This document shows, piece by piece, positions 6,117 through 12,174 of a stretch of 12,174 bases of DNA (positions are counted from its first letter, which is position 1; each line of letters begins with the position of its first letter). The notes beneath the pieces are model-generated. The model saw only the letters and a program-made list of their open reading frames with translations. It was not told the DNA's origin and did no database searches. The DNA comes from JBCCHY01 sp039028495 (GTDB lineage Bacteria; Patescibacteriota; Saccharimonadia; Saccharimonadales; VXPC01): assembly GCA_039028495.1 (NCBI GenBank), contig JBCCHY010000028.1, positions 1-12,174 of the forward strand, read 5' to 3'. Made by a program: the position numbers and the translations under genes.

Positions 6117-7303
6117 TATTCGTCCGCCTCTCCCTGAAGACTATCTAGATAGTCTCGGCAGTCAACTTCAGGTACAACCAGGCTGCCGTCAGCTTTTACT
6201 ATCTGTATGTCGGCATCTAGTCTTGTCCCGTCAGGTCCATAGTAGGCGGGGCAATACTCAGAAGCCTCCGAGCCGTCAAGGCTTTGGCCAGTAGCTATGG
6301 TTTCGGCTTGTTCTTGGGACTGTTCCACATTAGCTGACTCATAGTCGGTGACGTCTCGGATGTTACAGAGTTTTTCATTGAACTCGCTGACGCCAAATTC
6401 AACACAACGATCTACGTCTTTCAGGCCGTACTGGCTGCATAGCTTGTCTGTGAATGCACGCCTGGGTCCATACTCTACGATGATACAGTCACCCGGAGGC
6501 AGCTGTGACTCATCAGCATATATGTAGGCAGCAGCAGATTCGAGCTCTGTAAGTGCATTTGGATCGTCCTTAGTACGCTGAACGAGCTCTATGCCGGGCT
6601 CAAGCTTGATTTGCTTATAGGTGTCATTATCTTTGTTAAATTGATATACATACACCTGTACTTCAGCATTCTCCTCGCCGCAGCCCTGGCTGTTGTCAAT
6701 CTCTATGATGCTGATGTCTTGGTCAGTCTTGCGCACCCTGGTCTGTAGTTCTGCTACGTGTTCGTCGCTAGTTTGGTCTCCGTCGGTATCGTTTTCGATC
6801 AGCTGATCATCGTTAACTGGCAAAGTAAACCTGGTAGCGCTTAGAGACCCACCGATAGTTTCCATGAAGTGTCCAATTGTTGCGTCGTCTTTAATGCTGA
6901 CAACTACACCTTCGTGGTGGATCCACTTATCGTTGTGTTCGTGTAGCACTGGCGAGCCGATCTTGTTACTTGCAAATTTGTAAGGATCTTTGACTTCCAG
7001 CTCAGCGTCACAGGCCCAGTATTCTATTTCTGCATGCCAGTGGATCGGACCACCAGTGTCGGAAACGACATTCAGATAGATCGTCGATACGAATAGATAC
7101 AAAGTAGATAGTGTTATTACACCCGTTATTAATGAAAAAAGAGGTAACTTACTCTTCGGGTAGCGGTCTTTGGTATTAGCTGCGATTATTAGCAGTACAA
7201 CTAGAACAATAGCCGCTATACCAACAGTTCTTAGACCAATGCCTGTTAGCGTTCCTTCTAGATCTGAGCCGGCTGCGAAAATCCCCGTCATCCCACCTAC
7301 CAT
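6116..7303 (-). CDS. Membrane-anchored His/Cys-rich extracytoplasmic protein (395 aa)
   Basis: There are two hydrophobic segments near the N-terminus (about 21-42 and 55-80), then a long extracytoplasmic domain. That domain opens with GGPIHWHAEIEYWAC and LHEHNDKWIHHEGVV, placing His 88, 90, 121, 123, 129, 130 and 145 close together, a likely metal site. Residues 172-181 read DTDGDQTSDE, the DxDGDxxxDE pattern of calcium-binding loops of the EF-hand/thrombospondin type. Eight cysteines (98, 208, 273, 289, 300, 313, 351, 382) are an even number, suggesting disulfides. I do not know the family name. Start ATG 7303 has no clear ribosome site; ATG 7291, preceded by AGGTGGG, is an alternative. It is the first gene of the operon with ccdA and is divergent from a Ca2+ pump. 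Confidence 0.8.
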   Translation of the reverse strand: MVGGMTGIFAAGSDLEGTLTGIGLRTVGIAAIVLVVLLIIAANTKDRYPKSKLPLFSLITGVITLSTLYLFVSTIYLNVVSDTGGPIHWHAEIEYWACDAELEVKDPYKFASNKIGSPVLHEHNDKWIHHEGVVVSIKDDATIGHFMETIGGSLSATRFTLPVNDDQLIENDTDGDQTSDEHVAELQTRVRKTDQDISIIEIDNSQGCGEENAEVQVYVYQFNKDNDTYKQIKLEPGIELVQRTKDDPNALTELESAAAYIYADESQLPPGDCIIVEYGPRRAFTDKLCSQYGLKDVDRCVEFGVSEFNEKLCNIRDVTDYESANVEQSQEQAETIATGQSLDGSEASEYCPAYYGPDGTRLDADIQIVKADGSLVVPEVDCRDYLDSLQGEADE

Positions 7304-7332
7304 TTTAGTTTTTGATTAACGTTCGTGATTAC

Positions 7333-7353
7333 TATAACATAAGCGTTGTTATA
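7333..7353. promoter_or_regulatory. Inverted repeat in divergent promoter region (candidate operator)
   Basis: Perfect 7-bp arms TATAACA and TGTTATA are separated by 7 nt, between the divergent starts at 7303 (-) and 7378 (+). TATAAC within it could itself serve as a -10 for the pump, and TATAGT on the other strand as a -10 for the operon, so a bound protein could govern both sides. I cannot name a regulator. Confidence 0.45.
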
Positions 7354-7377
7354 TCAGTTAATAAAAAATGGTGGGGC

Positions 7378-10323
7378 ATGTCCGCTAACAAACCAGCCTA
7401 CAGATCGTCAACGAAACAGGTGCTTGAGCATCTGCGTGTTTCGCAGAAAACTGGTCTAGATGTAGATGCAGCTAGTGTCCGGCTAGATCAGTACGGAGAA
7501 AATGCCTTACAAGCTGCGCACAAGATTCATCCGTTCAGATTGTTTGTCAATCAATTCAAAGATGTGCTGGTTATAATTCTGTTAGCTGCAGCAGCAGTTT
7601 CTTGGGGTGTTGGGCTTCTCGGTTCTGATGATCTGCATAGGGCTACAAATGTTCAATATGCTGAGTTCAAAGATAATGCCTGCGGCTCTAGTGATACTGA
7701 GGGTGTCAGCCTCAATTGTTCAAGGCTTGTGAGTGCATCGGTGATTGACGGCGAGACAGTTCAGCCTACCCGAGATGAACGGAACTATGACGTTTATTGT
7801 GATAGTGCAGGTGAATGCCAACTATTATCAGCAGAAGAAGCTCCAGCTGAGGAGCATTCAGGGCGTGAAGCATTACTTATATTAGGTATAGTTGTCGCTA
7901 TAGCCCTGATCGGGTTTTTTAATGAGTACAAAGCAGAGCGTACGGTTGAGGCGCTCCGCAAATTAGTCGGCCAAAAGGCCAAAGTCCGCCGGGCAGGCAA
8001 AGTAGTAGAGGTCGATGCGGTTGATCTAGTGCCTGGCGACATAGTGTTACTCGAAGAAGGAGATAAGGTCCCTGCTGATATACGACTATTACAGGTAAAG
8101 AGCCTGTATGTGAATGAAGCTAGTCTTACGGGTGAGAGCGTACCGGTTAGCAAAGACACGCTTGCAGCTAAGACCGACAAGGGTCTAGGTGATCAAAAAT
8201 CCATGGCCTTTGCCGGTACCTTTATAACCCAGGGAACAGCAGAGGGTGTGGTTACATCTACAGGCCAGTCGACAGAGCTTGGCAAGATAGCCCAGTTCGT
8301 AAACGACGTAGAAGAAGAGCAGACACCTATGCAGCGTAAACTTGACGATCTAGGTAAAAAGCTAGGCCTGTTTATCATAGTTATATGCATAGCAGTATTT
8401 GTTATTGTCTTTGCGTTTGTGGAGGAGGCCCAAAATCAAGAGGTTCTGCAGCGGGCGATATTCGCTTTCACCGCAGCGGTCGCTCTTGCAGTTGCAGCGA
8501 TTCCTGAGGGGCTTGCATTTGTAGTACGTATTAGCCTGGCGCTCGGCGCTCGGCGCATGGCAGCCAAAGACGCGCTAGTGCGCAAACTTAGCGCTGTCGA
8601 GGCGCTCGGCTCAACAGACGTTATTTGCTCGGATAAAACAGGTACACTCACGCGCGGGCAGATGACAGTACGTAAGCTATATGTAGCCGGGTCAACCTAT
8701 GATTTATCCGGTGCGGGCTATGACCTAAAGGGATCTCTAACAAAGAGCGGCAAATCTGCTAGCGCCAACAAAGCAGTCATGAGACTGCTGCACATTGGTG
8801 CGGTCTGCAATAATGCTCATCTCAAAAACGGGATTGTACTAGGTGACCCGACAGAGGGCGCTCTGCTTGTCTCTGCTCAGAAGCTAGGCATTGATGACGA
8901 GGTAGAGCGCTCGGCCTGGAGGCGCACAGACGAAATGCCATTTACGAGCGAACGGAAAAAGATGTCAGTTCTCGCGCGCAATCCAGACGGTGGGTATGAG
9001 ATCGTTAGCAAAGGCGCCGTAGAGCGTGTCCTGGAGATGTGTGACTATATTCTCACACCAACAGGTGCTAAGAAAAAAATCACGTCAAGCGACAAAAAGA
9101 AGATTCTCAGCACGAACAAGCGTCTAGCATCTCAGGCGCTCCGGGTTCTGGCGTTTGCCTGCAGAGACACTAGGAACCCTCTTAAAGGTAAATCTATGGA
9201 GACAGGCCTAACATTTGTAGGTCTGCAGGCTATGATGGACCCGCCTCGTGACGAGGTAAAAGAAGTCATCCACCGTGTACACGCAGAGAGTGGAATACGT
9301 GTCGTCATGATCACAGGTGACTATATTGAAACTGCTAAAGCTGTCGCCAAGGAAATAGGTATAGAGGGTGATGCCCTGTCGGGTGCAGATATTGAGGCCA
9401 TGAGCCTAGATGAGTTCGAAGTAGCAGTAGAGCACACTAGTGTCTACGCGCGGGTTAATCCCGAGCACAAGATACGCATCGTACAAGCGCTTAAAAAACA
9501 CGGCCACCAGGTAGCTATGACTGGAGACGGGGTAAATGACGCTCCGGCTATCAAGGCTGCTGATATAGGCATCGCAATGGGCATCACTGGTACGGATGCG
9601 ACTAAAGAAGCCGCCGATCTGATATTGCTCGACGACCAATTCTTAACCATCATTGATGCGATAGAGGAGGGACGCGGTATATTTGATAATGTACGAAAAT
9701 TCGTAAACTTCCTCATATCTTGCAACATAGCCGAGGTTTTAGCTGTACTCGTTGGCATACTGATATTCAATGACCTGATCCTAACCGCCGCCCAGCTACT
9801 ATTCATTAACATTGTGACTGACGGACTGCCCGCTGTTGCACTCGGTTCTGACCCGTCACAGTCTGATGCACTCAGGCAAAAACCGGCCCACTACCAAGAG
9901 CCAATCCTTAACAAGCGTACCTGGGTCGAGATATTTGTGTTTGGTAGTCTGATGACTATCGCGCTAGTTATCCAGTACTGGTATAACATCGATACCAGCA
10001 CCAAGATCCAGGCGGTCTCAGCAGCATTCACAGCTATGGTTATATATGAGTTCATCCGCCTGGTAGATATCCGCACTGATTACCGTATCAAATGGTTTAG
10101 TAACCCCTGGCTATCAGTAGCTATGGCCGGCAGTCTGATTCTGCATTTCAGTGTTGTGTACTTTGGACCACTCGCAGACTACTTTGGTGTTGGACCACTA
10201 CAAGCTCATGACTGGATATTCATGGGCGTTGGCTCGGTGGTTCTGTTTGTGATCATGAAGGCTCTCAACCCCCTGTTTGATCTCATTGGCTCTGAAGCCA
10301 AATATAAAAATCCAGCTATTTAG
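7378..10323 (+). CDS. Ca2+-transporting P-type ATPase (P2A, SERCA-like)
   Basis: This pump exports cations from the cytoplasm at the cost of ATP. Motifs in order (numbered from ATG 7378): TGES 251-254 (actuator), PEGL 376-379 (segment M4), DKTGT 419-423 with phosphorylated Asp 419, TGDGVND 715-721. Ca2+ ligands of SERCA have counterparts: Glu 377, Asn 783 and Glu 786 (M5), Asn 811, Thr 814 and Asp 815 (M6), Glu 891 (M8), so both sites look complete. Oddities: residues about 83-161 form an extra extracytoplasmic loop between M1 and M2 with Cys 102, 114, 141 and 147; M4 has Ala 380 where Pro is usual and Arg 384 in the next turn. The 981-aa length exceeds typical bacterial members by about the insertion. 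TTG 7312 is an in-frame longer start; ATG 7378 fits the family N-terminus better. Confidence 0.95.
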   Translation: MSANKPAYRSSTKQVLEHLRVSQKTGLDVDAASVRLDQYGENALQAAHKIHPFRLFVNQFKDVLVIILLAAAAVSWGVGLLGSDDLHRATNVQYAEFKDNACGSSDTEGVSLNCSRLVSASVIDGETVQPTRDERNYDVYCDSAGECQLLSAEEAPAEEHSGREALLILGIVVAIALIGFFNEYKAERTVEALRKLVGQKAKVRRAGKVVEVDAVDLVPGDIVLLEEGDKVPADIRLLQVKSLYVNEASLTGESVPVSKDTLAAKTDKGLGDQKSMAFAGTFITQGTAEGVVTSTGQSTELGKIAQFVNDVEEEQTPMQRKLDDLGKKLGLFIIVICIAVFVIVFAFVEEAQNQEVLQRAIFAFTAAVALAVAAIPEGLAFVVRISLALGARRMAAKDALVRKLSAVEALGSTDVICSDKTGTLTRGQMTVRKLYVAGSTYDLSGAGYDLKGSLTKSGKSASANKAVMRLLHIGAVCNNAHLKNGIVLGDPTEGALLVSAQKLGIDDEVERSAWRRTDEMPFTSERKKMSVLARNPDGGYEIVSKGAVERVLEMCDYILTPTGAKKKITSSDKKKILSTNKRLASQALRVLAFACRDTRNPLKGKSMETGLTFVGLQAMMDPPRDEVKEVIHRVHAESGIRVVMITGDYIETAKAVAKEIGIEGDALSGADIEAMSLDEFEVAVEHTSVYARVNPEHKIRIVQALKKHGHQVAMTGDGVNDAPAIKAADIGIAMGITGTDATKEAADLILLDDQFLTIIDAIEEGRGIFDNVRKFVNFLISCNIAEVLAVLVGILIFNDLILTAAQLLFINIVTDGLPAVALGSDPSQSDALRQKPAHYQEPILNKRTWVEIFVFGSLMTIALVIQYWYNIDTSTKIQAVSAAFTAMVIYEFIRLVDIRTDYRIKWFSNPWLSVAMAGSLILHFSVVYFGPLADYFGVGPLQAHDWIFMGVGSVVLFVIMKALNPLFDLIGSEAKYKNPAI

Positions 10324-10660
10324 TCGGCCATACTGGCTTTTCTGGCAATCTATACTTAATCACCGGTTTTACCTCAGGATGTACCATACGTAGTATCTCG
10401 AGACCCTGTTCACGCTCTGGACCATGCCATCGTTTATAACAGTCATCTGGAGCATCTGGAGGCAGCCAGAATTTCCCATGCTCCAGCTTGTTCTCTGCAT
10501 GCAGCGCCACTAGTCCGGACAGCACACTAGTTTGCTTTAGAACAATCTCCATCTCTACCAGGATTAGTGTGGTTATCTCGGGTACTGTTTGCCACGGCGT
10601 TAGTCTGCTCTCGGCTCTTTGCAGAGCACAGTAAACGTCTTGCTTAAAGCTTGTTTTCAT
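10316..10660 (-). CDS. Hypothetical protein (114 aa)
   Basis: I do not recognise the family. It is a soluble, mostly helical N-terminal half (to about residue 65) followed by a Trp/Pro-rich tail with WLPPDAPDDCYKRWHGPE and a basic C-terminus ending in KPVWPTK. ATG 10660 is chosen; GTG 10693 would add 11 residues but lies in AT-rich promoter-like DNA. The gene converges on the Ca2+ ATPase and overlaps its stop by 8 nt. It is divergent from the small-protein unit at 10704, with which it shares the intergenic region. Confidence 0.6.
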   Translation of the reverse strand: MKTSFKQDVYCALQRAESRLTPWQTVPEITTLILVEMEIVLKQTSVLSGLVALHAENKLEHGKFWLPPDAPDDCYKRWHGPEREQGLEILRMVHPEVKPVIKYRLPEKPVWPTK

Positions 10661-10703
10661 ACTTTCTAACGTACCATTTTTAAAAAATAACACAATAAGC
10701 TTC

Positions 10704-10731
10704 TTGACAAATAAGCAAAAGCATGTATACT
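10704..10731 (+). promoter_or_regulatory. Strong sigma70-type promoter
   Basis: A perfect TTGACA (10704-10709), 16-nt spacer and TATACT (10726-10731, 5/6 match). Transcription should start near 10738 and run into the small-protein unit. This is the best promoter in the window. Confidence 0.75.
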
Positions 10732-10740
10732 ATTAGGTAC

Positions 10741-10750
10741 TGTGATCACA
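10741..10750. promoter_or_regulatory. Palindrome TGTGATCACA at the predicted transcript start
   Basis: A perfect 10-bp palindrome sits just downstream of the expected start site, a position where a bound repressor would block transcription. The half-sites resemble those of CRP/FNR (TGTGA...TCACA) but lack the 6-bp spacer, so a CRP site is not claimed. Confidence 0.35.
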
Positions 10751-10775
10751 AACAAAAAATTCACAAAAATAAAAC

Positions 10776-10808
10776 TTGAGGGTTACCCGGAAACACTCAA
10801 AAAAGGAG
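10776..10808 (+). promoter_or_regulatory. Leader hairpin and ribosome binding site
   Basis: The leader forms TTGAG (10776-10780)/CTCAA (10796-10800), followed by an A-run and AGGAG (10804-10808). From there 12 nt separate the site from ATG 10821, rather long. The hairpin could affect ribosome access. I compared it with preQ1-type leaders and found no convincing pseudoknot partner. Confidence 0.35.
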
Positions 10809-10820
10809 ACTAAGCTTCAG

Positions 10821-11045
10821 ATGCTAGCAGCATTAAAACGTAAGTCTAAAAAGGCAAAAGATAAGCAAGTTGCTGATCTGTCGGCAAAACTAAAAGGCGA
10901 TAAAAGCCCTAAAGCCGACAAGAAAAACGCAAAAGCCAAACAGGTTAAGAACGATAAGCCTGCCGACGATCGCCTAAGTGGTATGGAAGATATCCAAGCC
11001 ATGCAAAAGGCGAAAGAAGAAGCCGGCGACTGCATGTTCTGCTAG
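10821..11045 (+). CDS. Small Lys/Ala-rich basic protein with C-terminal CMFC (74 aa)
   Basis: The protein is dominated by Lys, Ala and Asp up to about residue 50 (KRKSKKAKDKQ, then KADKKNAKAK), which recalls histone H1-like or ribosome-associated tails and probably makes that half disordered. A short amphipathic helix follows (MEDIQAMQKAKEEA), and the chain ends in D-C-M-F-C, a CxxC at residues 71-74. No membrane segment or signal is present. ATG 10821 was chosen over the longer in-frame TTG 10776, which falls in the leader hairpin and has no ribosome site. The strong promoter suggests high expression. Nucleic-acid binding is only suggested by charge; the CxxC end may bind metal or undergo thiol redox. 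Confidence 0.7.
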   Translation: MLAALKRKSKKAKDKQVADLSAKLKGDKSPKADKKNAKAKQVKNDKPADDRLSGMEDIQAMQKAKEEAGDCMFC

Positions 11046-11084
11046 TAGCGCTAGCAGGCTCCTGAAAAAAGAAGGGAGAAATGC

Positions 11085-11159
11085 ATGCCACAATACGAAG
11101 TTGCTGAGACAACCAACGTGATTGTCAACTTCATAGACCATGTATTCGGTCTGAAATAG
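11085..11159 (+). CDS. Candidate small protein (24 aa)
   Basis: ATG 11085 is preceded by AAGGGAG (11072-11078), 6 nt away, one of the better ribosome sites in the window. It encodes 24 residues beginning MPQYEVAETTN and ending in a hydrophobic, possibly amphipathic stretch, VIVNFIDHVFGLK. It is too short to assign by homology and lies 39 nt after the Lys-rich protein on the same predicted transcript. Confidence 0.4.
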   Translation: MPQYEVAETTNVIVNFIDHVFGLK

Positions 11160-11318
11160 AAGAAGATCATATCTAAATAGTTAAAGTTAACGAAGTAGGT
11201 AGGATCGAATGTAGGAATAAAAGGATTAATAGGGTAAAACCTACGTAGCTCCAAAATATAAATCATTTAGTTTTTGTCTGATGATCTGATTAGGTCAGAT
11301 TGCTTACCTGCTGAGTGA

Positions 11319-11338
11319 ATCGTATCTTTAGATACGAT
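11319..11338 (+). promoter_or_regulatory. 8-bp hairpin upstream of a mini-ORF
   Basis: ATCGTATC-TTTA-GATACGAT forms a perfect stem just before a GAAGGAAG ribosome-site-like sequence. There is no U-run, so it is not a terminator; it may be a leader structure or protein-binding site. Confidence 0.35.
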
Positions 11339-11357
11339 GAATGAAGAAGGAAGCTAT

Positions 11358-11399
11358 ATGAGCGAGCAGGCGCAGCCAAAAACAAAGGAATTGTTTTGA
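11358..11399 (+). CDS. Candidate mini-ORF (13 aa)
   Basis: It encodes MSEQAQPKTKELF and is preceded by AAGGAAG about 4 nt upstream. An in-frame ATG at 11337 would extend it to 20 residues but lacks a ribosome site. Its size makes it uncertain; a leader peptide or chance frame is possible. It lies just before the terminator. Confidence 0.25.
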   Translation: MSEQAQPKTKELF

Positions 11400-11424
11400 G
11401 GGGCTACAGAATAAGACTAACAAT

Positions 11425-11458
11425 AAAAAACTCTCGGAAAGGCCGCCGAGAGTTTTTT
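11425..11458. terminator. Bidirectional intrinsic terminator
   Basis: ACTCTCGG pairs with CCGAGAGT (8 bp, 8-nt loop), flanked by A6 on the left and T6 on the right. It ends the plus-strand small-protein unit. In the other direction it follows the stop codon of the hydrolase-like gene by 2 nt. Confidence 0.92.
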
Positions 11459-11460
11459 AG

Positions 11461-12159
11461 TTATGCCGCGTTTTCTAACATACCTACAATTACTTCCGCC
11501 GCTTCAGATGGGTTGTACATGGCCCAGCCGTGATCTTGCTCTTCACCATTTAACACGGCCAAAGAAGGGTTGCGATCTGCAAGACGTACCCGTAGCAGAT
11601 CGTGCCTCATAGGATCGTGGAACGTAAACTCGTCGTGCTCACTGGATAGATAGCCTATATGGCCGGGTATTTTACCTTCAAGAGCTGCCAGCATCATAAA
11701 GTCGGCTGTAGAGAATTTACGAACCCTAACGGGAACACTCATATTGAATAAGGCATTGCGTAAAACTGTTACTGGCAACTCCGCTCCGCTTGGCTCGATG
11801 AAACCAGCTCCAGATGTCCGGCTTTTAGTGATAACGTCTTTTCTGAAGCCGACATAGCTACCACGCACTAGCTTGGGTAGGGGTGTCGGCTCGACTGGAT
11901 TTACGACTAACAAGTTCGGTATTTGTGACAGGTGTCTACGCCTCATGGCCACACTACAGCCCCAGCCAAACGCAGATCGACCGATGTTTAACCAATCTTC
12001 ACCTTCATCACTGACACCTTTTTTAGCGACATCAGCAAGCAGGACAACTTCTCCGTCACTTGCCCCTAAACTATCTATCATTGCGTTTAATAGGGGTTCA
12101 CCAAATCCTTTGGATTCTGTAAATCCAAGACCAATTCGTACATGGCTGATCTCACTCAT
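11461..12159 (-). CDS. Probable alpha/beta-hydrolase-fold protein (232 aa)
   Basis: The assignment is from pattern only. G-C-S-V-A (67-71) fits the small-x-nucleophile-x-small elbow with Ser 69 as candidate nucleophile. It is followed by a helix and then a strand, LLVVNPVEP (83-91), as expected for the fold. Near the end, DHGWAMYNPSEAAEVIVGML (209-228) matches the usual catalytic-His loop and last helix (His 210). The acid residue is not obvious, and the N-terminal strands before the elbow (VRIGLGFTES, EVVLLADVAKKG) fit the expected order. The substrate is unknown. ATG 12159 lies inside a palindrome that continues to the window edge, and no ribosome site is visible, so the transcript may be leaderless. 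The terminator follows immediately. Confidence 0.5.
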   Translation of the reverse strand: MSEISHVRIGLGFTESKGFGEPLLNAMIDSLGASDGEVVLLADVAKKGVSDEGEDWLNIGRSAFGWGCSVAMRRRHLSQIPNLLVVNPVEPTPLPKLVRGSYVGFRKDVITKSRTSGAGFIEPSGAELPVTVLRNALFNMSVPVRVRKFSTADFMMLAALEGKIPGHIGYLSSEHDEFTFHDPMRHDLLRVRLADRNPSLAVLNGEEQDHGWAMYNPSEAAEVIVGMLENAA

Positions 12160-12173
12160 GGTATAAATACCAT
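12158..12173. promoter_or_regulatory. Palindrome overlapping the start codon of the hydrolase-like gene
   Basis: ATGGTAT-AA-ATACCAT is a perfect 7-bp-arm inverted repeat covering the start codon. The minus-strand TATTTATACC in front of ATG also resembles a -10 close to the start. It may be an autoregulatory operator; the upstream part is cut by the window end. Confidence 0.4.
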
Positions 12174-12174
12174 A

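Larger units (their letters stand above)
11046..11424 (+). other. Region with small ORFs and hairpins inside the 10704 transcription unit
   Basis: No ordinary gene lies here. The stretch holds two very short ORFs with good ribosome sites (11085-11159 and 11358-11399), a GTAGGT/ACCTAC long-range pair (11195-11200, 11239-11244), a hairpin ATCTGA/TCAGAT (11284-11300) and a hairpin ATCGTATC/GATACGAT with TTTA loop (11319-11338). A 71-codon frame on the opposite strand has no supporting ribosome site and looks like a chance ORF. Confidence 0.45.

Noticed and set aside
7378..10323. Copper or heavy-metal P1B ATPase
   Set aside because: There is no CPx motif in M4 and no metal-binding N-domain; PEGL and the M5/M6/M8 acidic ligands are of the P2 calcium type.
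10776..10820. preQ1-type riboswitch in the leader of the Lys-rich protein gene
   Set aside because: There is a hairpin followed by an A-rich stretch, but I find no loop-to-tail pseudoknot pairing and the loop lacks the known core sequence.
11051..11266. 71-codon open frame on the minus strand opposite the small-ORF region
   Set aside because: No ribosome site or plausible domain; it overlaps better-supported plus-strand ORFs and lies inside a plus-strand transcription unit closed by a terminator.
1..12174. CRISPR array or insertion sequence with transposase
   Set aside because: No regularly spaced direct repeats and no transposase or Cas-like reading frame were seen.

Overview
The window reads as a bacterial chromosome segment with short intergenic gaps, mid-40s % GC by eye and the standard code: TGA ends several genes and is not read through. 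The gene mix (initiator tRNA, stand-alone ATP-cone, CcdA-type membrane protein, many small proteins of unknown family) would fit a Patescibacteria/Saccharibacteria-like bacterium. No single marker proves this, so the taxonomic guess is weak.

Layout. 1-176: structured non-coding DNA ending in a bidirectional terminator. 177-251 (-): initiator tRNA-fMet(CAU). 321-2577 (+): an unknown protein, then a tight run of an SPFH/stomatin protein, an unknown protein and an RpiB-like protein. 2577-2740: a MITE-like element with 18-bp perfect terminal inverted repeats and AGTA direct repeats, sitting exactly on the rpiB-like stop codon. 2759-3742 (+): a polytopic membrane protein. 7303-3734 (-): a probable four-gene operon running from a membrane-anchored His/Cys-rich extracytoplasmic protein with a calcium-type loop, through CcdA, to an ATP-cone protein and an FAD disulfide-oxidoreductase-family enzyme. 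7378-10323 (+): a SERCA-like Ca2+ P-type ATPase, divergent from that operon. 10660-10316 (-): an unknown protein. 10704-11458 (+): a strong sigma70-type promoter, a Lys-rich 74-aa protein ending in CMFC, two very small ORFs with good ribosome binding sites, and a terminator. 12159-11461 (-): a probable alpha/beta-hydrolase-fold protein.

How the parts may work together. The divergent 7303(-)/7378(+) arrangement is the most interesting unit. A Ca2+ pump with an unusual four-cysteine extracytoplasmic insertion faces an operon encoding a His- and Cys-rich surface protein with a DxDGDxxxDE loop, a membrane thiol-electron conduit (CcdA type) and a flavoprotein that keeps its redox cysteines but lacks the usual C-terminal His-Glu pair. 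A perfect inverted repeat lies in the shared intergenic region. I infer, without proof, that this is an envelope metal/thiol homeostasis module. Other points of interest are the MITE-like insertion, whose empty site can be reconstructed, and the small-ORF transcription unit at 10704-11458.
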